64,000 nt of DNA from Diphasiastrum complanatum (Eukaryota > Streptophyta > Lycopodiopsida > Lycopodiales > Lycopodiaceae), in contig CM055106.1 of assembly GCA_029204225.1 (NCBI GenBank), forward strand, positions 13,876,909-13,940,908. Reading direction: 5' to 3'. Position 1 is the first letter of the stretch, and each line of letters opens with the position of its first letter. Under the pieces are notes generated by a model. That model made no database searches and was not told the DNA's origin. It saw nothing but the letters and a program-made list of their open reading frames with translations. This document shows, in pieces, positions 1 through 13,100 of this stretch. The translations under genes and the position numbers were made by a program.

Positions 1-1259
1 AGCCATCATTCATTTGAAGCCACACCACTTTGGTGTCTAGAAAGGAATGTTAAATTTACTGAATTTAGGACTTTAATTGCATATACAATCGATCCACAAG
101 AGGTGTTGGGTGCCAATTAGATAGTTCAATCACAATTGCAATGTCTAGATCTAGATCTAGATCTAAAATTGCATCTAATTAGCAAGAACAACTTGATAAA
201 TGATCAATATAGTTCAAGAGAGGCCTCACATGTGTGGAATATTGTCAGTGTACAGACAGTGAGCAGAGATTACAGTACATTACCTATTGTTAGCATACAG
301 CTCAAGAAATCACAACACAAATGGTGAAAATAACAAGATTTTGTCTCAAAATCAAGATCTCTCATCAAATCTCATATTCACAATGATGATCTATATATAG
401 ATCAAGTACATTTTGACTTGGTATGCTGACTCAACAAGTCTAGCACGTGTGGGGAATGCCACATCATCTAGATCAACCAATAAGCCCCCACCTCTTTGAA
501 TCCTAACTTGGTGTCATTGCCTCACCATGATTTGCTTGATTTGAGGTGATTATCCTAACTTATAGGAACTTGCAAGATCAACTCCTACTAATATTTTCCA
601 TATATATACACACGTGGGAACAACCTCTCATACATGGGAATGCATGATCAATCACTGAAATGGTGCCACATGGCATTTTTCTACTTGACTAGCTTCCAAC
701 TAGTTCATACTTGAGTCAATCAAGACAAATTCAATCTAACTAAATCTAGATGCATTTATGACTACCATCCACACATGAGAACAGGCTCCACAGGTGTGGG
801 ATCAAGTTATGTACAAATCAACTTAGATCTAACAGCTAGAATTTGACAATTTTAACAAGGAAATTGTTGTGGTGTGAACTATCTTTTGAGAAAGGGATAG
901 GCACTCCCGGTGACTATGCCTAGGGTTGCAAGGGCAGCTATAGAGAACCTTGTGTGCAATAGATTGGTATTGGATATAGAATCTCATGTTGGCCTCATTC
1001 CAGGTACCGAAGGCCATAACGATGATTGATTTTAATGGAGAAGACTATGACATGAGGGTCCATTGCCTTGAGTAGAGGCTCAACAATTTGGAGCCATTCA
1101 GCCACTTCATCAACACTAGCGAGAGCCAGGAGATCTTGTTCAAGAGGAACACTCCTTTGACCTAATGATTGGTGTGAGAAAGAACTTTCAGAATCAGTGG
1201 AAGACAGTATGGCGAGTGAAATAGAAGTGCGAGAGTATATGCAGAAGGCTGATTAAAAT
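1..1259. other. Non-genic AT-rich DNA; possible decayed Copia gag trace
   Basis: No supported gene. A short TCTAGA hexamer repeat lies at about 144-165. Several short motifs of the form CACGTGTGG or CACACGTGGG occur (about 444, 609). Around 1020-1200 a plus-strand reading (IDFNGEDYDMRV...) faintly resembles the start of a Copia gag, but it is broken by stops. The short frames here show no domain. Confidence 0.4.
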
Positions 1260-2283
1260 TTTAGAAAAAATTTAGAAAAAAAAAATTCACAAGAGCTTTG
1301 CTAGCATTGGTGACAAATGAGTCAAATTTCGGGCTTATATAGAGGATTTTGAAAAATCTATTAGAAAAAGTGCTATTTTGGTGGATCGGTTCTAGAAAAA
1401 AAATTGACAGACCTCTTTAGTACTATAAAACAGGTTAAAAAAATGTTCGCCAAAGGTTCTTGACCAATAGAGAGGCTCGACGAAGGTTTTTGAAGGTCTG
1501 GCCTCGCCTAGTTTGATCCTTTACCTAGGTACCTTTTTCTTGGGTTTGAGCCCTTGCCCAATCTAATTTTGGTGTTATGATTGCATCTGTCAGATCGGTG
1601 AAGGTTCGTTAAGACTTCTTGATGCTAGGCAAAGGTTCCCAAAATGGCATAGAACTGAACTCTCACCTAATAGCTTCTTGAGGTATTCTGATGCAAACTA
1701 ATTTTTGCCGCTTCACTATAGCTAAAAAAACACTTGTTGGAATCAATTGTGAGCTCAAAAAAGGCTTGTTTGACTGTTTGTATCAGAAATTAGCCAACTA
1801 GTGGATTTTTATCCCTTTTTACCTGAAGTAAAATTTTGTGACTGTTTTTTCAAGTTTTTGGAAAATGGATGGCAAGTAACCTTCACCCTTCAAATTGAAG
1901 GTTCACTGTATTAGGTCAATCCTGCCTACAAGTCGGCGAAGGTTGGTTGCAAAGGAACAAAAAGCTATTAGCATATGATGAAATTTGTGTCTCCTTTCGC
2001 CTCCAATTTCCAAAAAATGAGTGATTTTTTGGTACTTTTCTTATTTTTTGGTTTCCAAATGCATTTTAGCGCTGATGTATTGTCCTTACTCATCAATCAC
2101 AAGTGCAAGAAATCCATTAAGATCACTCAAATTATCAAAATACCCTAAATCCACCAAAAATGCAAATTTAACCCTATTATTCCAAAACCAAGATGCCTAA
2201 ATGCAAGCTAACATCCATCCAAGCATCATGAACATGCTAACAAAATGAAAATAATGGCATTAATCCCCAACGATGGCACCAAA
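1260..2283. repeat. Stretch with recurring GGCGAAGGTT-like motif
   Basis: No gene seen. A loosely conserved motif (cgaaggtt, ggtgaaggttc, ggcaaaggttc, ggcgaaggttgg) recurs at about 1445, 1480, 1597, 1625, 1905 and 1935. The density resembles an old LTR or decayed tandem sequence, but no boundaries, primer-binding site or paired copy were found. Confidence 0.3.
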
Positions 2284-3160
<877 letters not shown>

Positions 3161-3257
3161 TAAAAAATGAGACAAAGTTATGATCTTCCTCCAATGTGAA
3201 GTAAAATAGGTGAAGATGAGTGTCAAACTTGATCCTTGTTGCCCCTTTGAGTCCTTT

Positions 3258-3749
3258 TCAATCCTCAATAAGCACAAAATCAAGATTACTCATGCAAGAC
3301 TCCCTCTCAGTGAATGAATCATAAAAGGTAGAAGAATCCTCCTCTTGCCTATCAAGCACCTCAATTCTATCCAACATAGAGTCACTTGCTCTAATCTTTT
3401 TAGTGAACCATGGGACATTACTTATTGTAAAAGATACTTTCATTGGCTCACCGAAAGAATCACCACTACTTGTAGAATGCACTCTTGAAGAGAACAAGCT
3501 TAGTATTATCATTGAAACTAGTAAAGTACATACGAGAAGAGAATGAGACTTTGAACTTGATGTCACCTCCTTTATCATCAAAGCTTTTTGATTAGACGTC
3601 ACACAAGCATCAAGCTTATAAAGTCTACCTTGTGTAATGCCCTTTTCAATCATGACATCTCCCTTCTTTATGTAACAAGCATCTCCATCAAACTCTACTT
3701 GATGTCCATTGTCAACAATAAGAAGACTCATTACTAGCATCTTTATCAT
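3258..3749 (-). pseudogene. Copia protease-region fragment with non-canonical tail
   Basis: The minus-strand frame contains the segment just after a Copia protease active site (VDNGHQVEFDGDACYIKKG...GRLYKLDA). It matches the same segment at 35.9 kb and 56.1 kb. The catalytic DSG part is absent, so the copy is 5' truncated. After the LYKLDA block, where an integrase zinc finger is expected, it continues into a Ser-rich tail (SSSKSH...) that resembles the tails of the other two copies. It is a dead fragment of a retroelement polyprotein; no in-frame partner for the rest of pol is nearby. Confidence 0.65.
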
Positions 3750-6700
3750 TAGTAAAGTTGCTTTCTTGCTACCTTACAATTGCTCTCTTTTCTTTTTATT
3801 GCACTCATAAGAGAAATTGATCTTTTTTACCACAATAAAAAGACTAGTTTCAAACATGGATTGCTTGATGTAGTAGAGGACCATATGCAGTACAAAAATA
3901 TGAATCGAAGAGAATTGGTTAAATCAACCAAGATGCCAAGATATATAAAAACATACACCTAGAATTATCGCTTAATGAGCTTGGAAGGATTTGATATAAA
4001 TGATTATTCAATATCTTATTCATCTTCATAGTTTGTGTCACATGCATGGATGGTAGGTGTATTTCCAATGTGTTTTTGAGTCATGTGATAATGCTTTGTT
4101 GCACATTGTTTTGAATTCATATGATAGGTATTGTGACTTAAAGCTAGGAAACTAGTGATGCCTATTGCATGTGATCATTCGGCAATATTACGTGAACCTT
4201 TTGTTGACTTGAATGATTAAACCAAGCTTAGGATACTTTCATGCAGATTTACTATTCATGGTTTTCATTGGACAAAAGTACAAGAGCAAAAAAAATCCTT
4301 TGGTAACATTGAAGTAATAACATTGCATGCATGGTTCTAAGATAAATTCTAAGTCTATTTTTGTATGCATTCTTGCGTTAATCTTTGTATAGAGGGGGGG
4401 AAAAAACGCTCGCCCAAAAATTAAATAAGAGTTGATGATATAAATCTAGAAAACGTGTATGCACTAGCTTTCAATTTTTTATTAACAATGAAGAATCGTC
4501 TATAAAAGTCACCCATATCTATTCTAAGAGAATGCCTTGAATTAACATTGCAATTATCATCTTCAACTTAATAACAACGAAACAAAAGATATCTACAATA
4601 TTTCTTGTCAACATTGGATGTTGATTCAAAAAAAAAAAAAGATTCCAATCAACTTTGATGAAGAAGATAAGCCTTTAATTTCATCAGCTATTAAAAATCG
4701 AATTCAAAGGAGTTAATAGAACCTCTTTAGGGAGTACATTGTAAAAAAAAATCTACAAAATGTTCTCTTTGACTTTCTTTCAAAGAGCCCATTTTGCTTC
4801 TTGAAAGTTCCCATATCGTTCAATCTTAGATTTGGTAGTTTTATATATGATTATCGATCCCTTTTAGAATTTTTATGTTAAATTGATGATTTTTAGATTC
4901 AATCTATACAGTATGAAAAACAAATTAATAAACACATATGTCTAAACGAAAAAAAAAAGGTTTTCTTTTAAAATATTCCAACTATTATTTCTTTTTTTTA
5001 AATGGCTCTCATTTCAAAAGATTTATTGTTATATGTTTTCAAAAATAGAAAATTCCAAATTTATTCTAGTCTTCACTTTCTAGCTAACATATTAGATTAC
5101 ATGAAAACTCTTAAATAGACGTTCCAAAGAGACTGTGTCAACATCATGACAATTCTAGGTTAGATTCTTTCTAAGATGGCAGCCATAAAGTTTGATATTA
5201 TTGGAGATCTTATTATTGTTATAAATTCAAATAGCTTAGATAGTCAAAGTTGTCCCATACTTATACCTTATTATGGACCTATAGATTATCCTTTTCCAAT
5301 TCAGAAGCTATTTTGCTTTTAATAGTTGTAGAATCAATGCCACTTCCTTTATATTAAATGAAGTTTTCCTTTCTTTTTCAAATATCACAAGTGCTATTAA
5401 AAAACTCCATGTTGTAAGTCTGATAAGAACAGATGGCTCAAACCTATTGAGGGTCAAAGAGAAATGGTGTCTATGGCTCCAAGAATGAATCTCATTCCAC
5501 TGTTAAAAGGTCACCTGAAGCAATTCAAATATGTAGCATTGCAAACAATAGCCTCCATAGATATGAGCCAATACACACAAGAAAAACAAAACATAGATAC
5601 AATAGGAAGATATGAACCTATACATCAAAAATACATGAAAAACTTTACAACAAGAATAAATCTGGTTTGGGTCTTTAGACTAACTTTTAGAAAAAAAAAA
5701 ATTCTATGTGAAATTATAATTATGAATTTCAACCTCTGATAATCTCGTATATTTGATTAGCAAATCAATCGAAAATTCTCACATATCAATGTTGGGCAAG
5801 TCTTTATTTTGTAAATACCCGCGAATTCGAGTTAAAGATTGTTTTTAAGCTTTAAGTTCGGGTACGTGAAAATTTTGTTTGTTTATTTATCTGCCAATTC
5901 TAGAACTCAAGATGAATCTTTATACCCTATAGTTTTGGTAGTTATCCATCTACCATGTATAAGGGCAGTCATTCATAGAAGATCAACATGGTTATTAGCC
6001 AACCATACGTGCACTTTTGTAACAATGACAAGTTCTTTGGGAAAAATATGTTTGTTGGGTGTGGGTATTAATAATACAATGGTCATAACTATACTTATGT
6101 TATACCCACCCAACATCATCTAATACTTTCGAATCCGATCAACATCATGCCAATAAAAGATCACATCCGAAACTCTTAAACAATCATCTCATGCTCTTTA
6201 TATTATTGAAGTTCAAGCAAACACGTGTGTATTGTATCTAACCCATTGTTGGAAGAGTTGAAGATAACGAAAGCTTATTGATTGCATCGCTTTTTTTGGT
6301 AACAACTTGCAATTATGATCATTTAAAAACAATGTGGCCACTTGCGAGTCATAAGTGTCTTGCAATCAAAATGTGGAATACGCTACTATACAAGTGGAAG
6401 CTACAAGAATTGTTGAATGTTGCATATCATGATTCAGATGACTTGCAATCTCAATTGATTGGCGTAATGTTATAGCTTCTGTGTATTACTAGTTAAGAGC
6501 AAGAGAAAGAGTTGTCAATAAGCTAAACCTTCATGGTGTTGATACATCTATTGCTAAGCAAGGAGTACTTTCTCACACCCACAAGTTCAGAGAAAATACC
6601 CACGAGTACTTTGTTGTTCAACCAAAAGCCATTCTTTATTCAAGCATTGTCTAGAAATTTGTCGATGTCTTCACAATGTCAAATCCAAATAGTGGTGGAA

Positions 6701-7067
6701 TAGGAAACATTTTATTTTACATCATCTGGATGGAGAATTGGGCAGACAGCGGGTTAACACTAGGGCTTCAGGTGCTCAAGGAAATACCAAGAAAATAATG
6801 ATGCTTTGATGGATGAACCAGAGATACATGCATGCCAAAATCAAGTAAGAAGTAAAAGCATGCTATAGAGCATAGATACCCATTTCGCTGCATCTGCGTT
6901 CTGGGATACTTCTTTTTTTTAACTAAAAAGTTCATAAAGAAAAACTCTAGAAACTGATTATTAGCATTTAAAACAATCTCTGAGTACTACAAAAGTTTAC
7001 TAACACTGAATTTTAGTTGTAACACTAAAAAATTTGATATAAGTAAAAATAAGTAAAGACATCTTTC
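3750..7067. other. AT-rich non-genic stretch
   Basis: About 3.3 kb of AT-rich DNA with several A or T homopolymers. Short plus-strand frames (5464-5739, 5839-6123, 6278-6475) show no recognisable domain and no splice-linked partner. No LTR, TIR or tandem array was recognised. Confidence 0.5.
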
Positions 7068-7113
7068 GTTGTGTAGATAGTAAACGGGGATCCCCGTTTA
7101 CTATCTACACAAC
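7068..7113. repeat. 46-bp perfect palindrome centred on GGATCC
   Basis: The left arm 7068-7090 (gttgtgtagatag...gggga) is the exact reverse complement of the right arm 7091-7113, with no spacer. It would extrude as a 23-bp hairpin. The flanks do not continue the symmetry. It may be a fold-back element relic, a double-strand-break repair product or a library/assembly snap-back artefact. Confidence 0.95.
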
Positions 7114-8152
7114 CGTAGACCAGACAAAGATTCTACCAAGAAATTATGCAACATCGGTAAGTGCACCAATGACGCTCACTGTCAATCAAACTTGGCTTAA
7201 TTTGTAGGTTTTCATAGTTTATGACAAGACAATGTGCATCTTCCAAATTCTCATTGTAACTCATTTCCGGTATTTGTCCAAAGGTTGGATAATTATTCCA
7301 AACTTCACAGAAGTAAAGAGTCACAAAATGTATTTGTTGCCATAGAAAAAAATGTGTAGGATCAACCCGATAGAGATGCAGGTAGCTCAAAAAACATTGA
7401 CTTGGTGATTTGTATGTCTACCTTGGGTTTTGGCATTCCTCCTTGCTATTGAGTCTAGCTACCTGCATAGAAAGAATCTAGTTAGAAAAGTGGACGTTCC
7501 TCTGATGAGGAAGAAGCGGCCAACCAAGCACTACCCATTTGTAAATGGCAAATACATTCAGCGATCCAGAATGAATTCCTCCTATTCCCTCAGCTGCAAT
7601 CGGAGTCCCATCTGGCTTGACTCAGCCTATGGCCTGGATGATGGTGACCATCTGAGTAGCACTACCAATATACATACAGTAATAATCACTAGCAACAAAG
7701 TCCTACTTGATCCTGTCAAGTGACATTATCGTCAGAAATTAAATACACCAAGGATGATATTATGTACTAGAGTCCAAAGAGTGTTAAGGGTGTGCAGGGC
7801 TGGTGTGGGATCACCAAGCAATTAACCACTCATACCAAAGCTTCTAACACTCGTCAGTATTTTAACAGATTAACTTGCAAACTTCACGTGCTATTTACAC
7901 CCTTTTATGTCCACAACTTCATAAAGAGTCAGCACAGTCCCCACAAATTCTTCTAGGGTTTTCAGTTTTTTGAACTTTTTTCGGACTAAGAGTCCAAAAT
8001 TTTAGTGATGATGTATAATGCATAAAGTCCAGGCTTACTGAAACAGTATATCCAGTTTCACAATCAATTTTGGCTTAGTGAGCATTTAAGCTCCACAACT
8101 TGCTAGTTTAAATATACTGGTGACTGTGCCAAATCCAATTAAGAATAGCCAT
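7114..8152. other. 3' flank of PYD3; possible retroelement protease trace
   Basis: A minus-strand reading around 7430-7700 contains VKPDGTPIAAEGIGGI, which is reminiscent of the retroelement protease region, but it has a stop and no DSG/DTG is visible. Open frames at 7133-7390 (minus) and 7430-7723 (plus) have no recognisable domain. The sequence immediately below 8153 should include the PYD3 3' UTR. Confidence 0.3.
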
Positions 8153-10173
8153 CTAGGTGACTACCTGAGGATTAAAGTCGTGCTTGATATACTTGTTTAA
8201 TAGCTCAGCATACAATTCATAACGACTTGTCATTCGGAAAGCCCACTTATCTTTAACTTGCTGACAGAGGTTAAGATCCACTTCAGCTACCAATAATCCA
8301 TCTCGATAGCGAGAAAGACTAGGAGTGCATGAGGAATCAGGAGCTGCAATATAACTCGATCCGTAAAAGTGTCCAAAGTCTTTGTGTGCAGGTTTACCAT
8401 CTCCTGATGTAAAGGGTCTGGGAAAGACCTCTGTACCAACACGGTTGATTGCTCCAACAAAGTAACTGTTAGCAATGGCAGCATTTCTAGCCTGTAGAAA
8501 GTGATATCCAAATTTCACATAAAGTAGAAACAAAAGTGCTCTCTCTCACAGTAAACAAGCCCAACAACCTATCTAAGACTCAAGAGAATTGTTGTGATGA
8601 ACCATGACCCAGAAGTTTTCCCTTCCACAAATAAATGTCAACATTCTATTCATGTTGATGTTCTGAAGAAAAAAAATCATGCAACAAATGCTGGTACATG
8701 CAACATATGCTTACTTCAATAGGCCACATAGGTTCGCTAAGCTCCCCGACAGTTGCAGACGGGTTGAATACTATCTCAGCACCATTAAGACCAAAAGCTT
8801 GCCAGTTCAAAGGATGATGCCTTCCATAACATATGTTTACTGCAATCTTTCCGTACACAGTCTCAAACACTGGATGCCCAGTATTTCCTTCCATGTAATA
8901 TGTGCTCTCATTAAAATCACCCACACGTGGTATATGGTTCTGCCAAAAACCAAGAATTAGGAGACTCAAGTACAATTTTGAACATAGAAGTTGACCAACA
9001 AGGGCAAATTACCTTTCAATGCTTTGACAAGACATTTGCTGCTAGCATCCACTTACAATTTAGGAGGTTAACCTAAACTCAAAATACTTAAAGAATAGCA
9101 TTTAACTTTGAAGATTATTGGCAAGCTTCACCTACAGGGTATCCTATCATTGCACCATGCCCACTTAAATAACATTAATCTACAAAACCAATTAGATAAA
9201 GATGTCTCTGGCTTTTGGAAGTCTTGAAGGATTTCCAGTATTACACAAACCTCATGTAGGTAATTAAGTACAGTAGGAGTTTAAAAAATTTATTAATAAT
9301 CTCAAAAGGAAAACCAGCGACTGCTAGAGTCTATAAATGTGTGCCTCACTTTTCGATGCTTGCCCAAAATGTTGCCATTATTCCCAATAACTATTGCTGT
9401 GTTCCAAATAGTGCTGCCATGAGCTTCATCACGCTCCAAAATGGGACTGATAATAACCATGTTATATTTTTTAGCTTTCTCTTGTAGAAACTTGGTAGAT
9501 TCTCCGTTGATAACTTCTGCAAACTCACACCAGCTCTTTTCACGTGTACAGAATGCAAATGGCATGATCCAAGCCTCCTGTAGAAAAATTGAAAAAGCAT
9601 GCAACACAGGAACTTTGACCTCAGTTTATAATATTCGAGTCAGGCTATCCTACTGGGGACAAAATTTGTAACATCACACTCTATTAGACAGTATCCATGA
9701 GACTTGAGATGAACAAATATAAGCAGGTCTTTTGGACATTACCTGCAGGCAAAGAATGTTGACCCCAGCGACACCTGCAGCATCAATAATTGTACCGACT
9801 CTTCCCATAATAGCCCTTTTCTGATCAAGTAAAGGATCTGTAGTAGGAAGCACTATGCTATTCTGAATCAGACCAATACGAACAAGTTGAGGTGGTCGTA
9901 GCTCTTCCTTGGCTGCAGTGAAACTGTAGGCCTTCCCAAATCCCTCAAATTGTCATCATCGCTTTCAAATCATAATACAACCACGAAAAACCTAACTGAT
10001 CATAATAATAACTTTAGGTCATTGACTTCTAGTTACCCTTGCAAATATCATTAAAATATTCTCACCTGTATATCAAATTTTGACGTAGAGGCCATGCCTC
10101 CCACCACCTCTGGCAAAGGAAACTTTGCAACAACCTTTCCACCATTTAGGCCCAAAAGCAGCCTACTGACTTC
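8153..10173 (-). CDS. PYD3: PYD3 exons 2-6 (catalytic core block)
   Basis: Exons 2-6 cover residues 73-434 with introns of 134, 165, 410 and 223 bp. Donors and acceptors read gtgaga/gggaag, gtaatg/ctacag, gtgagg/ggcag and gtaagc/ctacag. Exon 3 starts [10 protein letters not shown] and includes VRIGLIQNS, exon 4 carries the catalytic Glu as its first codon, exon 5 carries [12 protein letters not shown] and the catalytic Cys, and exon 6 includes [10 protein letters not shown] and HFYGSS and ends PQVVT-stop at 8153-8155. Exon 2 begins EVSRLLLG directly after a ttttcag acceptor; its upstream partner is not found within the next several kb and is identified at 24744. Confidence 0.95.
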
Positions 10174-13100
10174 CTGAAAATCTCCACAAGGTTGGTGAAA
10201 AAAGATCAGCTGTTGTACTCAATTGCAACAAACACAAAATCCAATGTCAAAAATGCAAATCCTTCTGTAAAGATAAGGAAGATAATGATCAAGAAAAAAA
10301 CATGTGGTCTTTCCAAAATAAAGTGAGTTACTATCTCGATAAGAAAATCTTGACCATGAAGTCTAAACTCATCAGCTTGGATTGCAAGATGCCATGCAGA
10401 ACGGGAAAAAGGTAAAATTAAATTTCTTTTCAGGAAAAAATAACATCCAAGAGATGTGGATAGCTCTACGACTTCTTGCTCAAAGTAGGTTTTCTTGAAT
10501 GAGACCAAGCTAGATTGCTCCTATAAATAAATGCAATCTATTGGGGAAGAAGCCTTTTCTGTTGATTGAAAAGGAAAGTTTGGGGATATTCAGGCTTGAC
10601 AGCAACTCAAAATTGCACCCCTAGAACTAGTGTGCCAGTGGGAAAGAGACCCATTTCAAATTACCAAGTTAAGCACCATGTCAAAGCACAAGCTCAAAAA
10701 AGTCTAAATCTCATTGTCTGTGACAAGTATGTAAACTCTGTCCATAACTCTCTCCTATCTGGTAAAGACACATGTATACAATCATATACCTCAAAACAAG
10801 GCAGTGATAACAGAGTCAAAGTAATGGTCATTATGCGGTAAGGTCATTGTTAGAGCCCAATTATGGCTCTATCATGATCTCGGCATGGCCGGTTACCAAA
10901 AGGCCTGAGGCCTAGTATTGGCAAGGGTCGGTGACCGACGAGGACATCTGTCCAAAATTGGGACCGGTGCGTCACGAGCAGTGATCCAATGTGGCTGCCT
11001 GACAAGCTGTCAGAGATGTGGTGTGTCTTGACCGTCGGGACCCTAGCCGTCAATGACGAGATGCTAGTCGGCAAGTAGTCGGGGTGACCGAGAGGGTCAC
11101 AGGTCTTTAGCGGGGCACGGGGGTGGTACCCTATGAGTCACTCAGTATTCACAGGTCACAAGGGCTAGGCATGCCAAGTGGACTGATCACCCACAAGTGG
11201 ATGCCATGTGCCAGTGACGGGAATAGCAGGTAGGAGGACTCAAGGAGGGGGTGCCTATGGTTGGGAGGTTCATTCTACACACCGGCCTTCTAGGATTCAC
11301 AAGCTTGGAGAGACTTGCTTGTGACAATTGCTATCAGAGCCTCGTTCTAGAGAGAGAACAGCTCGTTCTAGAGAGAGAAAGTGAAGAAAACATCAATTTT
11401 CTTAGTTTTTTTTGGGGGATTGCAAAAGGAGAAGTGGGAGAATTGATGCCCTACAATGGATTGCGGTGGTGAATAAGGAACTTTTGCCTCGATTTGAGCC
11501 AAAAAACAGGGATTTACAGATCTGAAAAAAAAATTGAACATGAAAAAAAGAATTTTGTAGAAAACTGAAAAACGGCCATAGCTTTCTTTGCGCTTATCGG
11601 ATTACTATGAGATTTCAGCAAGTGCTTGGGGGTGCTAGGAGGCTGCAAATCTGAGAAAAGATTCTGAAATCACTGATTTTGCTTAAAAAAACAGATTTTG
11701 GACGTTTTTTTAGAGCTTTTGGAGTTGAAACGTCATAACTTCTCCGCCGTACGTCCGTTTTTGACTTGAGATTTGGCATGGAGCATCCTCACAGGAGGGC
11801 GACCTACTACAATAGGACCTTCAGCCTGTTTGCAGACCTGAGCGTGCATAATTTGTGGTGCTGTTTTTTCACCTATTTTCGCAAAAAGTCGACAAAACTT
11901 CAAATTTTTCCGACAACTTCTTCATCGGTCATCCATACTACCTACGTCTTTGGGAATCAGGGAGTGATCTATCTTCGTTGATTTATTTTACTTTTTGTTT
12001 TCCCTTTTCACAAGAAAAATCATTTTTTTTGTTTTTTGTGTACATTCAGAAAGAGATTTTGTTTTTTCTATGCTTTTTGTTCGTTATGGAAGACGACCGT
12101 GTCGATATACCTCTTAGCCCTCCTGTTGCCCTCCAATAACCACCACCTAGCCCTGTACTTAGCCCTGACCGTAATCCGCCTACAGTGGGTGCTTGTTCGC
12201 CTGCTGGTACTTCCCCTTCTATGCAAGCTCGCATGGATAGTGTGGAAAAGACAGTCGCAGAGATGCGAGCGATGATGGTAGCTGGTGGTTATGCGTCTTC
12301 CTCGCAGTATGCTCCGCCTTATCCATCTTCTGTTGTTCGTCCTGTGTTACCTCCACCTTATCCAAAAGACAAAGATATTAAGCCTACCCGTTTCGCAGGA
12401 AACACTCCCCAACACAATACTGATATCGTAGATCACTGGTTGCATAAGTGGGAGGAATATTTTAATTTGAAGCGGTCCCCAACTTATGAGGGTTGGCGGG
12501 TCCGCAAAGCTGCTTACCATTTCACTGATTTTGTTGACAGATAGTGGCGCAAGTTGTTGAAGTCTAATCAGGCTCCATCCACCTGGCGTGAGTTTAATCG
12601 AGTTTTCAGAGCTCAGTTTATTCCTCCACATGAGCATGTGCGTGCGACAGATGCTTGGCTTTTGCATCGTCAGAGGCAGTACATGGTGCAGGAATATCCT
12701 GATAAGTATCGTGAGATGCTTATCAAGATCCCGGAAAAGATTCCTGAGTGGCTAGTAGTCCACAAGTTCATATTTGGCCTTCGTGAAGAATTGAGACCTT
12801 CAGTGCTTAATGAAGGGTGCAAATTTTAGAAGAGGCAGTTGCTACAGCTCTCAACTAGGAAGGTAATGTGCGCACCAAGGCTGAATCTGGAGCACCAAGC
12901 TGGCCTCAGAAAAAGGGTTCGCGAAAGTCTGGCCAAGCTGGTCAGAAAGGCTTTTCGCAGAAGGATCCTATCCAGATGCAACAGACTTTGAAGCGCAAGG
13001 CGGGATTTCCTATAGCTCGTCGTGCTTACAACAAGTCTCCTCTTAGTCCTGAGCAAAAGGAAAAGGCCAAGAAAGACGGTTAATGTTTTTTTTGTCTTGG

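Noticed and set aside
7430-7723. A 97-residue plus-strand ORF as a host gene
   Set aside because: No domain, and the opposite strand gives a more protein-like but broken reading.
10206-10508. A 100-residue minus-strand ORF just upstream of PYD3 exon 2 as the first exon
   Set aside because: It does not resemble the PYD3 N-terminus; the exon at 24744-24959 does and has matching splice phase.
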